NCBI GenBank assembly: GCA_965229885.1
Contig: CBDDJX010000003.1
Coordinates: 62,001 to 126,000, forward strand
DNA length: 64,000 nt
Direction of reading: 5' to 3'
DNA from: DATLLJ01 sp965229885
GTDB lineage: Bacteria; Acidobacteriota; Vicinamibacteria; Vicinamibacterales; CAVVIG01
Within the stretch, counting starts at the first letter, position 1. Every line of letters starts with the position of its first letter. The position numbers were made by a program, and so were the translations under genes. Of this stretch, positions 30,353 to 37,795 are shown in pieces. The notes under the pieces were generated by a model. It was not told the origin of the DNA. It saw only the letters and a program-made list of their open reading frames with translations, and did not search any database.

Positions 30353-31244
30353 GCGCCGCGACCCGTCGTCGGAGCATTTTCACGTGCTCCCAGATCTGTG
30401 CGTGCTCTTCGCGCTCGTCCTCGTCGAGCTGGGCCGATCCTGACAACTGCAGGTACGCCTGCAGATCCCGCAGCGCACTCGAAAAATCCTTCAGGTGATA
30501 GGCGAGCAGTCCGCGATCCCTCAGCTCGTTGATGGCAGAAGGGTCGACGGCCCGCAGCAGTTCCGTCACATCGAGCGCCTGCGGAAACGAGTACATCTGC
30601 GCGTAGAGGCGCTTGAGGTTCAACAGCATGCGCGCGAGGATCTGCGGCTTCGTCGCGTGCACGAGCAACGGCGATTCGAGGCCGGCCTCGTCGCCGGCGT
30701 GCCGCCTCAGTCGCTCGCGACAGGCGCCCTCTGACAGCAGCGCGCCGCCGTGAAACGCGTCGATGATGAGGTCGTCTGTCTGCGGCAGGCCACGCCGGGT
30801 CGGACATCGCAGGAGGAAGTGGCCGGGAAAATTCACGCCTTCGACGTGCACGCCGGCGCGCCGCGCGACCTCCATATACACGAGTGCCAGCGCGATCGGA
30901 ATGCCGGTACGTCGATCCAGCACTTCGTTCAAGAAGCTGTTACGGGGATCCTCGTACGTAGTGCTGCCGACAAAATGCAGCTCCCCGAAGAGATACTCGT
31001 TGAGCGCCATGACGCGCGCGTAGTCGTCCGGATCGGCGCGAGGCGGCGCCCCGCCGGCCGCTTCTCTGGCTCCATCGACGCGCAGCTTCGCTTCACGGCC
31101 GATCGCGTCCAGCCGATCCAAGTACGGTCCCGCGTCGAGGCGGGGATAGTCAAGCCGGGCAATCATCAGCGCGGGAATCGCGAGATCGGGATCCGGACTG
31201 AGCGCCGCGAGGGTGAAAGCGCGAACCAGCTGGGCTTTAATCAT
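30345..31244 (-). CDS. SirB1-type transglutaminase-like protein with TPR tail
   Basis: 299 residues. The core (about 75-200) has LNEYLFGELHFVGSTTYEDPRNSFLNEVLDRRTGIPIALALVYMEVARRAGV (abbreviated: NSFLNEVLDRRTGIPIAL), the signature of the SirB1/DUF transglutaminase-like N domain, and VEGVNFPGHFLLR. A TPR-like C-terminus follows (INELRDRGLLAYHLKDFSSALRDL). Family members are regulatory proteins of uncertain mechanism; the canonical transglutaminase Cys is not evident. It is alone on its strand, and its tail overlaps the glycosylase gene. Confidence 0.85.
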   Translation of the reverse strand: MIKAQLVRAFTLAALSPDPDLAIPALMIARLDYPRLDAGPYLDRLDAIGREAKLRVDGAREAAGGAPPRADPDDYARVMALNEYLFGELHFVGSTTYEDPRNSFLNEVLDRRTGIPIALALVYMEVARRAGVHVEGVNFPGHFLLRCPTRRGLPQTDDLIIDAFHGGALLSEGACRERLRRHAGDEAGLESPLLVHATKPQILARMLLNLKRLYAQMYSFPQALDVTELLRAVDPSAINELRDRGLLAYHLKDFSSALRDLQAYLQLSGSAQLDEDEREEHAQIWEHVKMLRRRVAALN

Positions 31245-31267
31245 TTCGTGCGTCGAGTACAGGATAG

Positions 31268-31831
31268 CTCAACGCTCCGGGCAACGACATCTATCCCGTC
31301 CGGTCGCCGGACGGCACCCAGATCATGTTCGGCTCGGATCGCGGCGGCGTCTTCAACCTGTATCAGAAGCGCGCGGACGGCGTGGGGACCGACGAGGCCG
31401 TGCTCAAGTCGAGCACGGGCATGGCGCCGTTCAGTTGGGCGCCCGACGGGCGCTTCGTCGTCTACCGAACTGTCGCGAATGGCCCGATTAACCTCGGCGT
31501 TCTGCCCCTCGCCGGGGAGCGGACGCCGCGCGTCTTTGATCCGTCAAGGTTTGCCCAATCCGTCGGCCAGGTGTCGCCGGATGGCCGCTGGCTGGCGTAC
31601 TCTTCTGCCGAATCGGGACGCCACGAAATCTACGTGCAGAGCTTCCCGCGCCGGGTGGTGGGAAGTGGCAGGTCTCGAGAGACGATGCCGTCTTCTCCCG
31701 GTGGCGGCGTGATGGCCGGGAGCTCTTCTATTACGCCCTTGATGGGCGGCTCATGGCCGTCCCCGTCATTGTCCCCAGGGGCACCACCGCGCTCGACGTG
31801 GGGGCCGCGGTCCCGCTGTTCGAGGCGCACC
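31268..31831 (+). pseudogene. TolB/WD40-type beta-propeller remnant (Ser/Thr kinase sensor tail), frameshifted
   Basis: The remnant starts abruptly after a TAG at 31265. NDIYPVRSPDGTQIMFGSDR, PFSWAPDGRFVVYRTVANGP, SPDGRWLAYSSAESGRHEIYVQSFP and, one frame lower, GGGKWQVSRDDAVFSRWRRDGRELFYY and LDGRLMAVPV are the TolB-like repeats found at the C-terminus of many acidobacterial eukaryotic-like kinases. One C is missing near 31653 (FPRP|GGGKW), giving the frameshift. The kinase half and the extreme C-terminus are absent. Homology ends at about 31831, against the head of an opposed gene. Confidence 0.75.
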
Positions 31832-31971
31832 TGGACGCCTGCTTCGAGGATGCTTCTGGCGACGTGGCCGCGCGTCCTGCCGCGGCGGCGGGCTTCACGT
31901 CCAAGCTGGCGGTCCAGCCGCTCCGGCACGCGGATGGTCAGCACGGTGGAGTCGGTTTTCGCGCGAGCCAT
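31832..31971 (-). pseudogene. Ribbon-helix-helix (CopG-like) protein, head only
   Basis: About 46 codons, beginning at the ATG at 31971: STVLTIRVPERLDRQLGREA, then RGRTRGHVARSILEAG, a typical RHH DNA-binding N-terminus of antitoxin-type regulators. After ILEAGVQ the frame runs antisense through the propeller remnant. No toxin gene is present. Confidence 0.6.
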
Positions 31972-32006
31972 AGTGTATGACAGGATGCACCATCCGAGCG
32001 GACTCG

Positions 32007-32681
32007 TTAGCGTGAGCAGAGCCGTTCCATCAACCCGATATCCAGTTCGTCGAGCGACGAAATCACCGCATCGGCGTCGAGCGCGGCACGGTCGTACGTG
32101 TGGGCGACAGCGACCGTATGAAGTCCTGCCGCCTTTGCCGACTGCAGGCCCCACGGCGAGTCCTCGACGGCGACGCACTCAGCCGGCTGGAGCGAACCGC
32201 ATGCCTCTGACAAGAGGGCCAGCGCCCGTCTATAAGGGTCAGCCGCGGGCTTGCTAACGGGGGCGTCTTCGGCGGCCACGATCGCTTTGAAGTACGACGT
32301 CAGGCCTTCGCGATCGAGCACGCGGCGGATCTCGGCGCTGAGCGCACCGGACGCGATCGCGAGCGGCACCAGCGCGGCAGCGCGGCGGACCGCGGCTTCG
32401 GCGCCAGGAAAGAGGATCGAGGCGTTCTGTTCGAGCCGCTCCATCCTCTCCCCCTTGGACGTCACGAGCTTGGCGACGCGATCGCTCGTCCACGCCAGCT
32501 GGCGGTCGGCCGCGACCGCCTTGAAGACGCCGGCATCGTCGAAACCGAGATACCGGCCGTAATAGTCCTGCTCGGAGAAAGCAATGTCGGACTCATCGAG
32601 CACGTCGCGGAAGGCCCGGTAATGCAGCGGCTCGCTGTTCGCGATGACGCCGTCGAAGTCGAACACAATGGCACGCAACAT
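32007..32681 (-). CDS. HAD-superfamily phosphatase, beta-phosphoglucomutase-like
   Basis: 224 residues. Motif I is VFDFDGVIANSEPLH (nucleophile Asp and acid/base Asp, residues 7-12), motif II IASGALS (Thr/Ser), Lys in APVSKPAADPY, and motif IV in CVAVEDSPWGLQSAKAAGLHTVAV. The helical cap lies between motifs I and II, as in subfamily IA phosphatases and beta-phosphoglucomutases. The substrate is unknown. I placed the start at ATG 32681 directly before motif I. It is downstream of the lipoprotein gene with 17 bases between, so it may be transcribed from the beta-oxidation operon. Confidence 0.85.
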   Translation of the reverse strand: MLRAIVFDFDGVIANSEPLHYRAFRDVLDESDIAFSEQDYYGRYLGFDDAGVFKAVAADRQLAWTSDRVAKLVTSKGERMERLEQNASILFPGAEAAVRRAAALVPLAIASGALSAEIRRVLDREGLTSYFKAIVAAEDAPVSKPAADPYRRALALLSEACGSLQPAECVAVEDSPWGLQSAKAAGLHTVAVAHTYDRAALDADAVISSLDELDIGLMERLCSR

Positions 32682-32698
32682 TAAAAGGCTAGAACTTC

Positions 32699-33289
32699 TC
32701 ACTTCTTGAGCCGTTCGCCGACGCGAATCGGAACCTTCAGGCGGTTTTCCGGAGGCGGGTACGGGCACTCGTAGCTTTCGTTGTAGTAGCAGTAGGGGTG
32801 GTATGCGCGGTTGAAGTCGAGCTCATAAATGCCCGACCTGTTCAGATCGAGATCGATGTAGCGACCCCCGGGATACGTTTCGGTGCCGCTCGTGAGATCG
32901 CTGAACATGAGGGTGATGTAGTCGAGATTCGCCGCGCCAGCGTCGACACTTGCGGTCAGCTTGAGCGGCTGCCCTTTGAGGACGAATTCCAGAGTGCCGA
33001 CGATCCGCTGGCGGCGCGAGGTGCCTGTCGACGTCGGCATTTCAATGATGGTCTCGCTCGCTGCCGGCTTCAAGGCAGATGGGACGTTGTACTCCGGATC
33101 AATTGGGAAGTAGGCGAGGGGCAGCAACGTGGCCTTGCGGCTCTTGGGCACCGGCCCGTCCGCTTCCATGAACTGCGTATCCTTCGTCTGTCGATCGCCG
33201 GTCAGGCGAGAGGCGTAGTCCTTGTTCTCTGGCGGCTTACCGCTGCAGGCGGCGGCGACAATCACGACGAACAACGCAGAGACCGCCAT
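32699..33289 (-). CDS. DUF1684 lipoprotein
   Basis: 196 residues with a lipoprotein signal (ALFVVIVAAACSGK; lipobox Cys near residue 15). The DUF1684 hallmark is at the C-terminus: DLDLNRSGIYELDFNRAYHPYCYYNESYECPYPPPENRL (shown here by YHPYCYYNESYECPYPPPEN). Function unknown; a role handling small hydrophobic ligands has not been shown. I took the ATG at 33289. The start lies within a degenerate copy of the TGCCCTGA...GTCGAA dispersed repeat, so the upstream TTG at 33337 is a weak alternative. It is last in, or next to, the beta-oxidation operon. Confidence 0.8.
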   Translation of the reverse strand: MAVSALFVVIVAAACSGKPPENKDYASRLTGDRQTKDTQFMEADGPVPKSRKATLLPLAYFPIDPEYNVPSALKPAASETIIEMPTSTGTSRRQRIVGTLEFVLKGQPLKLTASVDAGAANLDYITLMFSDLTSGTETYPGGRYIDLDLNRSGIYELDFNRAYHPYCYYNESYECPYPPPENRLKVPIRVGERLKK

Positions 33290-33333
33290 TCGACGTCGTT
33301 CAGGGCAGGCAGAGCGCGCAGAGATCAGCTGTT

Positions 33334-35121
33334 TCAAAAGATATACCCTCCGCGAGTCACAGCCTCGTCAGCCAGCCGGCGCCGCAGCGTAACGGTGCTG
33401 ACGGGTGTCAGCTTCGATAAACGACGCAGGGCGGCCAGAGCCATTCGCAGGTTGTCGCCGTCCGTCATCGCCGCGAACGCCTGCCGCGCACAGCCATCGA
33501 TGCGGATCGCGGCGTCGCTCACGAAGACGCGCGCCGCATCGACGTGCAGCGAGCCACGCGCCGGATTCGCGGCAGTGGCCTGCGTGGCGCGAAGGACGGC
33601 GCTATCAGCGGCGTACACGTCGATCAAAATATCGGCCGCGAGCATCAGCACTTCCTGCTCGTCCCCGAGCTTCTGGCCGTAGGTGTTGAGCGCCAGTCCC
33701 ATCACCATCAGCCCGATCTTTCTGAACGCGTTGACCGCACGCCTTTCTTCGGCCAACGGAGCGTCGTCGACGACCGCCTGGACCTGCGGCCCCAGCAGCT
33801 CGTCCTGCAGCGCCCTGGAGGCGGCAATGATCGGGAGGTCGCCTTTGGCGGCCCGACGGGCGAGAATGCCGCCGACGAGCAGGCGGTTGATCTCGTTCGT
33901 CCCCTCGAAGATGCGGTTCACGCGCGAGTCGCGATAGTGGCGTTCGGCCGGGTAATCGCGAACGTATCCATTGCCGCCGTGCACCTGGATGTTTTCGTCG
34001 AGCACGTCGTTGAGGACTTCACTGCCGGCCACCTTCGCGATCGATGCCTCGATGGCGTACTCCTCAAGAGCCGCAAGCGCCGCTGACGAGTCGGTGGGAT
34101 TCTCGGTCGCCCGTCCGATCCGCGCGTCGATCATGCCCGCCGTTCGATACAGGAGGCTTTCGATGGCATAGGTGCGCACGATCATCTCGCCGAGCTTGTG
34201 CTTGATGGCGCCAAATGACGCGATGGGCTGTCCGAACTGTTTCCGCTCGGCGGCGTACCGCGCCGACTCGCCGATCGCGTGCTTTGCACCGCCGCCGCAC
34301 ATCGCGCCGAGCTTGAAGCGGCCGAAATTGAGCACGTTGAACGCGACCTTGTGTCCCTTGCCGATTTCTCCAAGCAGGGCTTCGCCTGGCACTCGCACAT
34401 TCTGAAGAAGGATCGGAGTCGTCGACGAGCCATGCAGGCCCATCTTACGCTCTTCCTTGCCGCTCGCGACGCCGGCAAATGCGCGTTCGACGATGAAGGC
34501 GGTGAAGTGCTCGCCGTCGACTTTGGCGAAGACAATGAAGATGTCGGCGAAGCCGCCGTTGGTCGTCCACATCTTCTCGCCGTTCAGGACGAAGCTGCCG
34601 TCCGCCTGCCGCGCAGCCGCGGTCTTTGCGCCAAGCGCGTCGGATCCCGATCCAGCCTCACTGAGGCAGTACGCGCCGACGATTTCGCCGGTCATCAACT
34701 TCGGCAGATACTTGCGTTTCTGCGCATCGGTTCCGAAAAGTGACAGCGGCAGGATCGTGAGATTGGCCTGCGCGCCGAAGGTCGTTGCGAAGGACGCAGA
34801 CCGCGCCATATGCTCGCTCACGATCATCGACGTGACCTTGTCGAGCTGCATGCCGCCGTACTGTTCCGCGACGTCGACAGAGAGGAGTCCCAGCTCGCCG
34901 CATCGCATCAGAAGCTTCCGTGCGACAGACCAGTCCTTCTGCTCCATGCGATCGAGTTGCGGAAGGACCTCGTTCGCGACGAACTCTTCGGTCGTACGGG
35001 CGACGAGGCGCTGTTCCTCCGTGAGGCGCTCAGGCGTCCACACGGCCTCCGGCTCCGCGGCGGTCAACAGCCACTCACCGCCCCGCAGGACGGCGACCGG
35101 TCGGTCGGTGGTTGACCCCAT
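33334..35121 (-). CDS. Acyl-CoA dehydrogenase
   Basis: 595 residues, the long form with a C-terminal extra helical domain. YCLSEAGSGSDALGAKTAA (FAD and substrate contact), WTTNGGFADIFIVFAKV, GKEERKMGLHGSSTTPILLQNVRVP and the C-terminal VHGGNGYVRDYPAERHYRDSRVNRIFEGTNEI (abbreviated QVHGGNGYVRDYPAERHYRD) are classical. It oxidises acyl-CoA to trans-2-enoyl-CoA, passing electrons to ETF. ATG 35121 overlaps the thiolase stop (TGATG). It is the final enzyme of the operon running from 40084. Confidence 0.93.
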   Translation of the reverse strand: MGSTTDRPVAVLRGGEWLLTAAEPEAVWTPERLTEEQRLVARTTEEFVANEVLPQLDRMEQKDWSVARKLLMRCGELGLLSVDVAEQYGGMQLDKVTSMIVSEHMARSASFATTFGAQANLTILPLSLFGTDAQKRKYLPKLMTGEIVGAYCLSEAGSGSDALGAKTAAARQADGSFVLNGEKMWTTNGGFADIFIVFAKVDGEHFTAFIVERAFAGVASGKEERKMGLHGSSTTPILLQNVRVPGEALLGEIGKGHKVAFNVLNFGRFKLGAMCGGGAKHAIGESARYAAERKQFGQPIASFGAIKHKLGEMIVRTYAIESLLYRTAGMIDARIGRATENPTDSSAALAALEEYAIEASIAKVAGSEVLNDVLDENIQVHGGNGYVRDYPAERHYRDSRVNRIFEGTNEINRLLVGGILARRAAKGDLPIIAASRALQDELLGPQVQAVVDDAPLAEERRAVNAFRKIGLMVMGLALNTYGQKLGDEQEVLMLAADILIDVYAADSAVLRATQATAANPARGSLHVDAARVFVSDAAIRIDGCARQAFAAMTDGDNLRMALAALRRLSKLTPVSTVTLRRRLADEAVTRGGYIF

Positions 35122-36308
35122 CACGACATTCTCTCAAAGATACCTGCCGCGCCCATACCGCCGCCGACGCACATGGTGACCATGCCGTATCGGACGTCGC
35201 GCCGCTTCATTTCGTAAAGAATCGTCGTCGTCAACCTGGCGCCCGTGCATCCGAGCGGGTGGCCAAGCGCAATCGCGCCGCCATTGACGTTCAGCCGGCT
35301 GGAATCGATCGGCATGGCTCGCAGGCAGGCGAGAACCTGCGCGGCGAACGCCTCGTTCAGCTCGACGAGGTCGATCTGATCGAGCGTCAGGCCCGCCAGC
35401 TTCAGGACCTTCTGCATCGCCGGTACGGGACCGATGCCGAACCGCTCGGGTTCGACCCCTGCGGTCGCAAAGGCGACGAGCCGGGCCAGCGGCGTCAGTC
35501 CTCGGTCCTTCGCGATGCGCCCAGACGTGACGACGACGGCCGCCGCGCCGTCGCTCATTTGGGACGAATTGCCGGCCGTGACGGTGCCGTGCGCGTGGAA
35601 GGCGGGCCGCAGTTTGGCAAGCGCGTCGGCCGTGGTGTCCCGCCGCGGCCCCTCGTCGATGGCGAACGTCAGCTCGCGAATGGCGGGACGCCCGGTACCC
35701 CCGTTCGACGGTTCGACCACGGCGGCTTTGATCGGGACGATCTCGCTGGCGAAGTGACCGTCGTCGATGGCCGCGAGCGCGCGCTGATGGCTGGCGAACG
35801 CGAAGCGGTCCTGCTCCTCCCGGGTGATACCCGACTCGCGCGCGTGATTCTCGGCGACGAGCCCGGTGCTCAGATAGACGTCGGGATACTGATCCATCAG
35901 CGTCGGGTTCGGCGCAATCTTGTGGCCGCCCATCGGCACGAGGCTCATTGACTCCGTGCCGCCCGCCACGATGGCCGAGGCAAAACCGCACATCACGCGC
36001 TCGGCGGCATAGGCAATCGCCTGCAGACCGGACGAGCAGAAGCGATTCACCGTCACGGCGGACACGGACACGGGCATCCCGGCGCGGAGACTCGCGATCC
36101 GGGCGACGTTCATGCCTTGCTCGGCTTCCGGCATCGCGCAGCCGAGAATCACATCGTCCACGTCGGCGGGATCGATCCCCGGCGCACGGCGAACGGCTTC
36201 CGCGATGACGGTCGCGGCGAGATCGTCCGGCCGCGTGCCGCGCAGCGCGCCGACGCGCGCTTTGCCGACGGCGGTGCGAACGGCTGAAACGATAACGGCC
36301 TCTTCCAT
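35121..36308 (-). CDS. fadA: Acetyl-CoA acyltransferase (3-ketoacyl-CoA thiolase)
   Basis: 395 residues. Thiolase residues: Cys91 in NRFCSSGLQA (acyl carrier), GHPLGCTGAR (His) and CVGGGMG (second Cys). LNVNGGAIALGHP and NEAFAAQ complete the family set. It cleaves 3-ketoacyl-CoA to acetyl-CoA and a shortened acyl-CoA. The start ATG 36308 overlaps the stop of the hydrolase before it (TGATG), and its own stop overlaps the dehydrogenase start in the same manner. Confidence 0.95.
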   Translation of the reverse strand: MEEAVIVSAVRTAVGKARVGALRGTRPDDLAATVIAEAVRRAPGIDPADVDDVILGCAMPEAEQGMNVARIASLRAGMPVSVSAVTVNRFCSSGLQAIAYAAERVMCGFASAIVAGGTESMSLVPMGGHKIAPNPTLMDQYPDVYLSTGLVAENHARESGITREEQDRFAFASHQRALAAIDDGHFASEIVPIKAAVVEPSNGGTGRPAIRELTFAIDEGPRRDTTADALAKLRPAFHAHGTVTAGNSSQMSDGAAAVVVTSGRIAKDRGLTPLARLVAFATAGVEPERFGIGPVPAMQKVLKLAGLTLDQIDLVELNEAFAAQVLACLRAMPIDSSRLNVNGGAIALGHPLGCTGARLTTTILYEMKRRDVRYGMVTMCVGGGMGAAGIFERMS

Positions 36309-36979
36309 CACTCGGGCCAATCCCCAAGCAGATCCTCAATCGCGTCCGAGACGTCGCTGACCTGGCCGTCGAACAGATGGTCGGCGCCGTCGATGACCAC
36401 CAGCTCTTTCGGCTCGACGGCACGCGCATAGAACTCGCGCATATCCTTCAGCGGGCAGAGCTCGTCGCGTTCTCCATGAATGAAGAACTTCGCCTTCGTG
36501 CTGGTCCGTACCGCTTCGAAGTCGTAGACCGCGAGCGGCGGCGCGATTCCGATGAGCGTCGAGACACGCGGGGCCTCGGCGCCGACCGACAGACTGACCC
36601 ACGCGCCGAACGACATGCCCGCCGCCCACAAGCGCGCGTCGGGATACCGCTCGTGCATGAAGTCGAGCGCCGCCCTGAAGTCGTCCTTCTCGCCGGATCC
36701 ACCGGTAACGCTGCCCTCGCTCGCGCCGGCACCCCGGAAGTTGATGCGGAGAACGGCGCAGCCGATGCGGCTCAGGGCTTTCGCGGTTTGGTAGATAACC
36801 TTCGTGTGCATCGTGCCGCCGTACTCCGTGTGCGGATGTCCGAGCACCACTGCGGCTCGTACGTCGCCGGGCTGGCCGGCGTGCACGAGTCCATCGGCGT
36901 CGACGACCCGGGCCGGCAGTGGCTCGTCGAGCAGCGCTTCGAGGCGTCCGGCCGGGCCGGCGATCTCACAGAGGGCCAT
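36308..36979 (-). CDS. Alpha/beta hydrolase
   Basis: 223 residues. AVVLGHPHTEYGGTMHTKVI (oxyanion region), LRINFRGAGASEGS, the nucleophile elbow AAGMSFGAWVSL (Ser), IHGERDELCP (Asp) and IDGADHLFDG (His) make a full catalytic triad. It belongs to the dienelactone hydrolase-like or CocE-like branch often seen as small esterases. Within the operon it could be an acyl-CoA thioesterase, which is inference from position. It abuts the next hydrolase with no spacer. Confidence 0.85.
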   Translation of the reverse strand: MALCEIAGPAGRLEALLDEPLPARVVDADGLVHAGQPGDVRAAVVLGHPHTEYGGTMHTKVIYQTAKALSRIGCAVLRINFRGAGASEGSVTGGSGEKDDFRAALDFMHERYPDARLWAAGMSFGAWVSLSVGAEAPRVSTLIGIAPPLAVYDFEAVRTSTKAKFFIHGERDELCPLKDMREFYARAVEPKELVVIDGADHLFDGQVSDVSDAIEDLLGDWPE

Positions 36980-37792
36980 CTAGGCGACCTCCGGACGAGC
37001 GGTCCCAACGAGGACGCTGCGATCGCAAAAGTCTCGGACGATCTGAGCGAACCGGTCAGGCCGCGTGATGCAGCCGAGGTGGCCGGTTCGCTCGAGAACG
37101 ACGTGGCACGCCCCGCGGATGAGCGACACGTAGCCCATCGAGCCGTCAACCGGCACGACGTGATCGAGCGCGCGTTCGCCGGTCACAATCAATGTGGGAG
37201 CGGTGACGCGCGCACAGTCGGCGACCGGCGCGGTCGCCGCAATCATCCGCGCGCGGCCGGCCATCCGCGCAAGCGACAGCGGGGCGCTCACAAGCGTCTT
37301 GAGCTGCAAACCGGCGAAGCCCAGCCGGGCCGGAAGCTCCGGGAGCGCCGCGGCCATCTCGCGGCGGAGCCGCCAGGGCGTCTCGGCGAGAAACAGCGGG
37401 CCGAAGAATAACGGCAGGCTCGCGTACAGCTCGTGTCGCCGTCGCAGGCGCCACCCAGGCCCTGGCGTCGAAGCGAGAACAAGACCGCACGTCCGGTCGG
37501 CATGCGTCGCCGCAAGACGAAGCGCGACGAGGCCGCCGAACGAGATGCCGCACACAATCGCCTGGTCGATTCGGCAGTGATCGAGCGCAGCCCGCACCTG
37601 GTCCACGTAACAATCAACGCCCCGATTCGAATCAAACGCGAAATCGGCGGACGGTTCATCGCAGAGCGGAAACGTGATGACGTGGAAGGCGGAGGACAGT
37701 GCTTCGACCGCTGGTCGGAAGTACTCACAGCGACCCTGGAGGCCTGGAATCAGCACCAGCGCGGGCCCGGCACCTTGTTCGACGATATGCAC
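36980..37792 (-). CDS. Alpha/beta hydrolase
   Basis: 270 residues. ALVLIPGLQGRCEYFRP (HG-type oxyanion segment), CGISFGGLVALRLA (nucleophile Ser), TPTLIVTGERALDHVVP (acid) and LERTGHLGCITRPDRFA (His) give an intact triad. The overall pattern is that of soluble esterases, haloperoxidase-like hydrolases or thioesterases. It starts 3 bases after the hydratase/dehydrogenase gene and ends 1 base before the next hydrolase gene, so the two hydrolases are embedded in the beta-oxidation operon. Confidence 0.82.
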   Translation of the reverse strand: MHIVEQGAGPALVLIPGLQGRCEYFRPAVEALSSAFHVITFPLCDEPSADFAFDSNRGVDCYVDQVRAALDHCRIDQAIVCGISFGGLVALRLAATHADRTCGLVLASTPGPGWRLRRRHELYASLPLFFGPLFLAETPWRLRREMAAALPELPARLGFAGLQLKTLVSAPLSLARMAGRARMIAATAPVADCARVTAPTLIVTGERALDHVVPVDGSMGYVSLIRGACHVVLERTGHLGCITRPDRFAQIVRDFCDRSVLVGTARPEVA

Positions 37793-37795
37793 CGA

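Noticed and set aside
31969..31971. Toxin-antitoxin pair based on the CopG-like head
   Set aside because: The RHH frame is truncated after about 46 codons and no toxin frame is adjacent.
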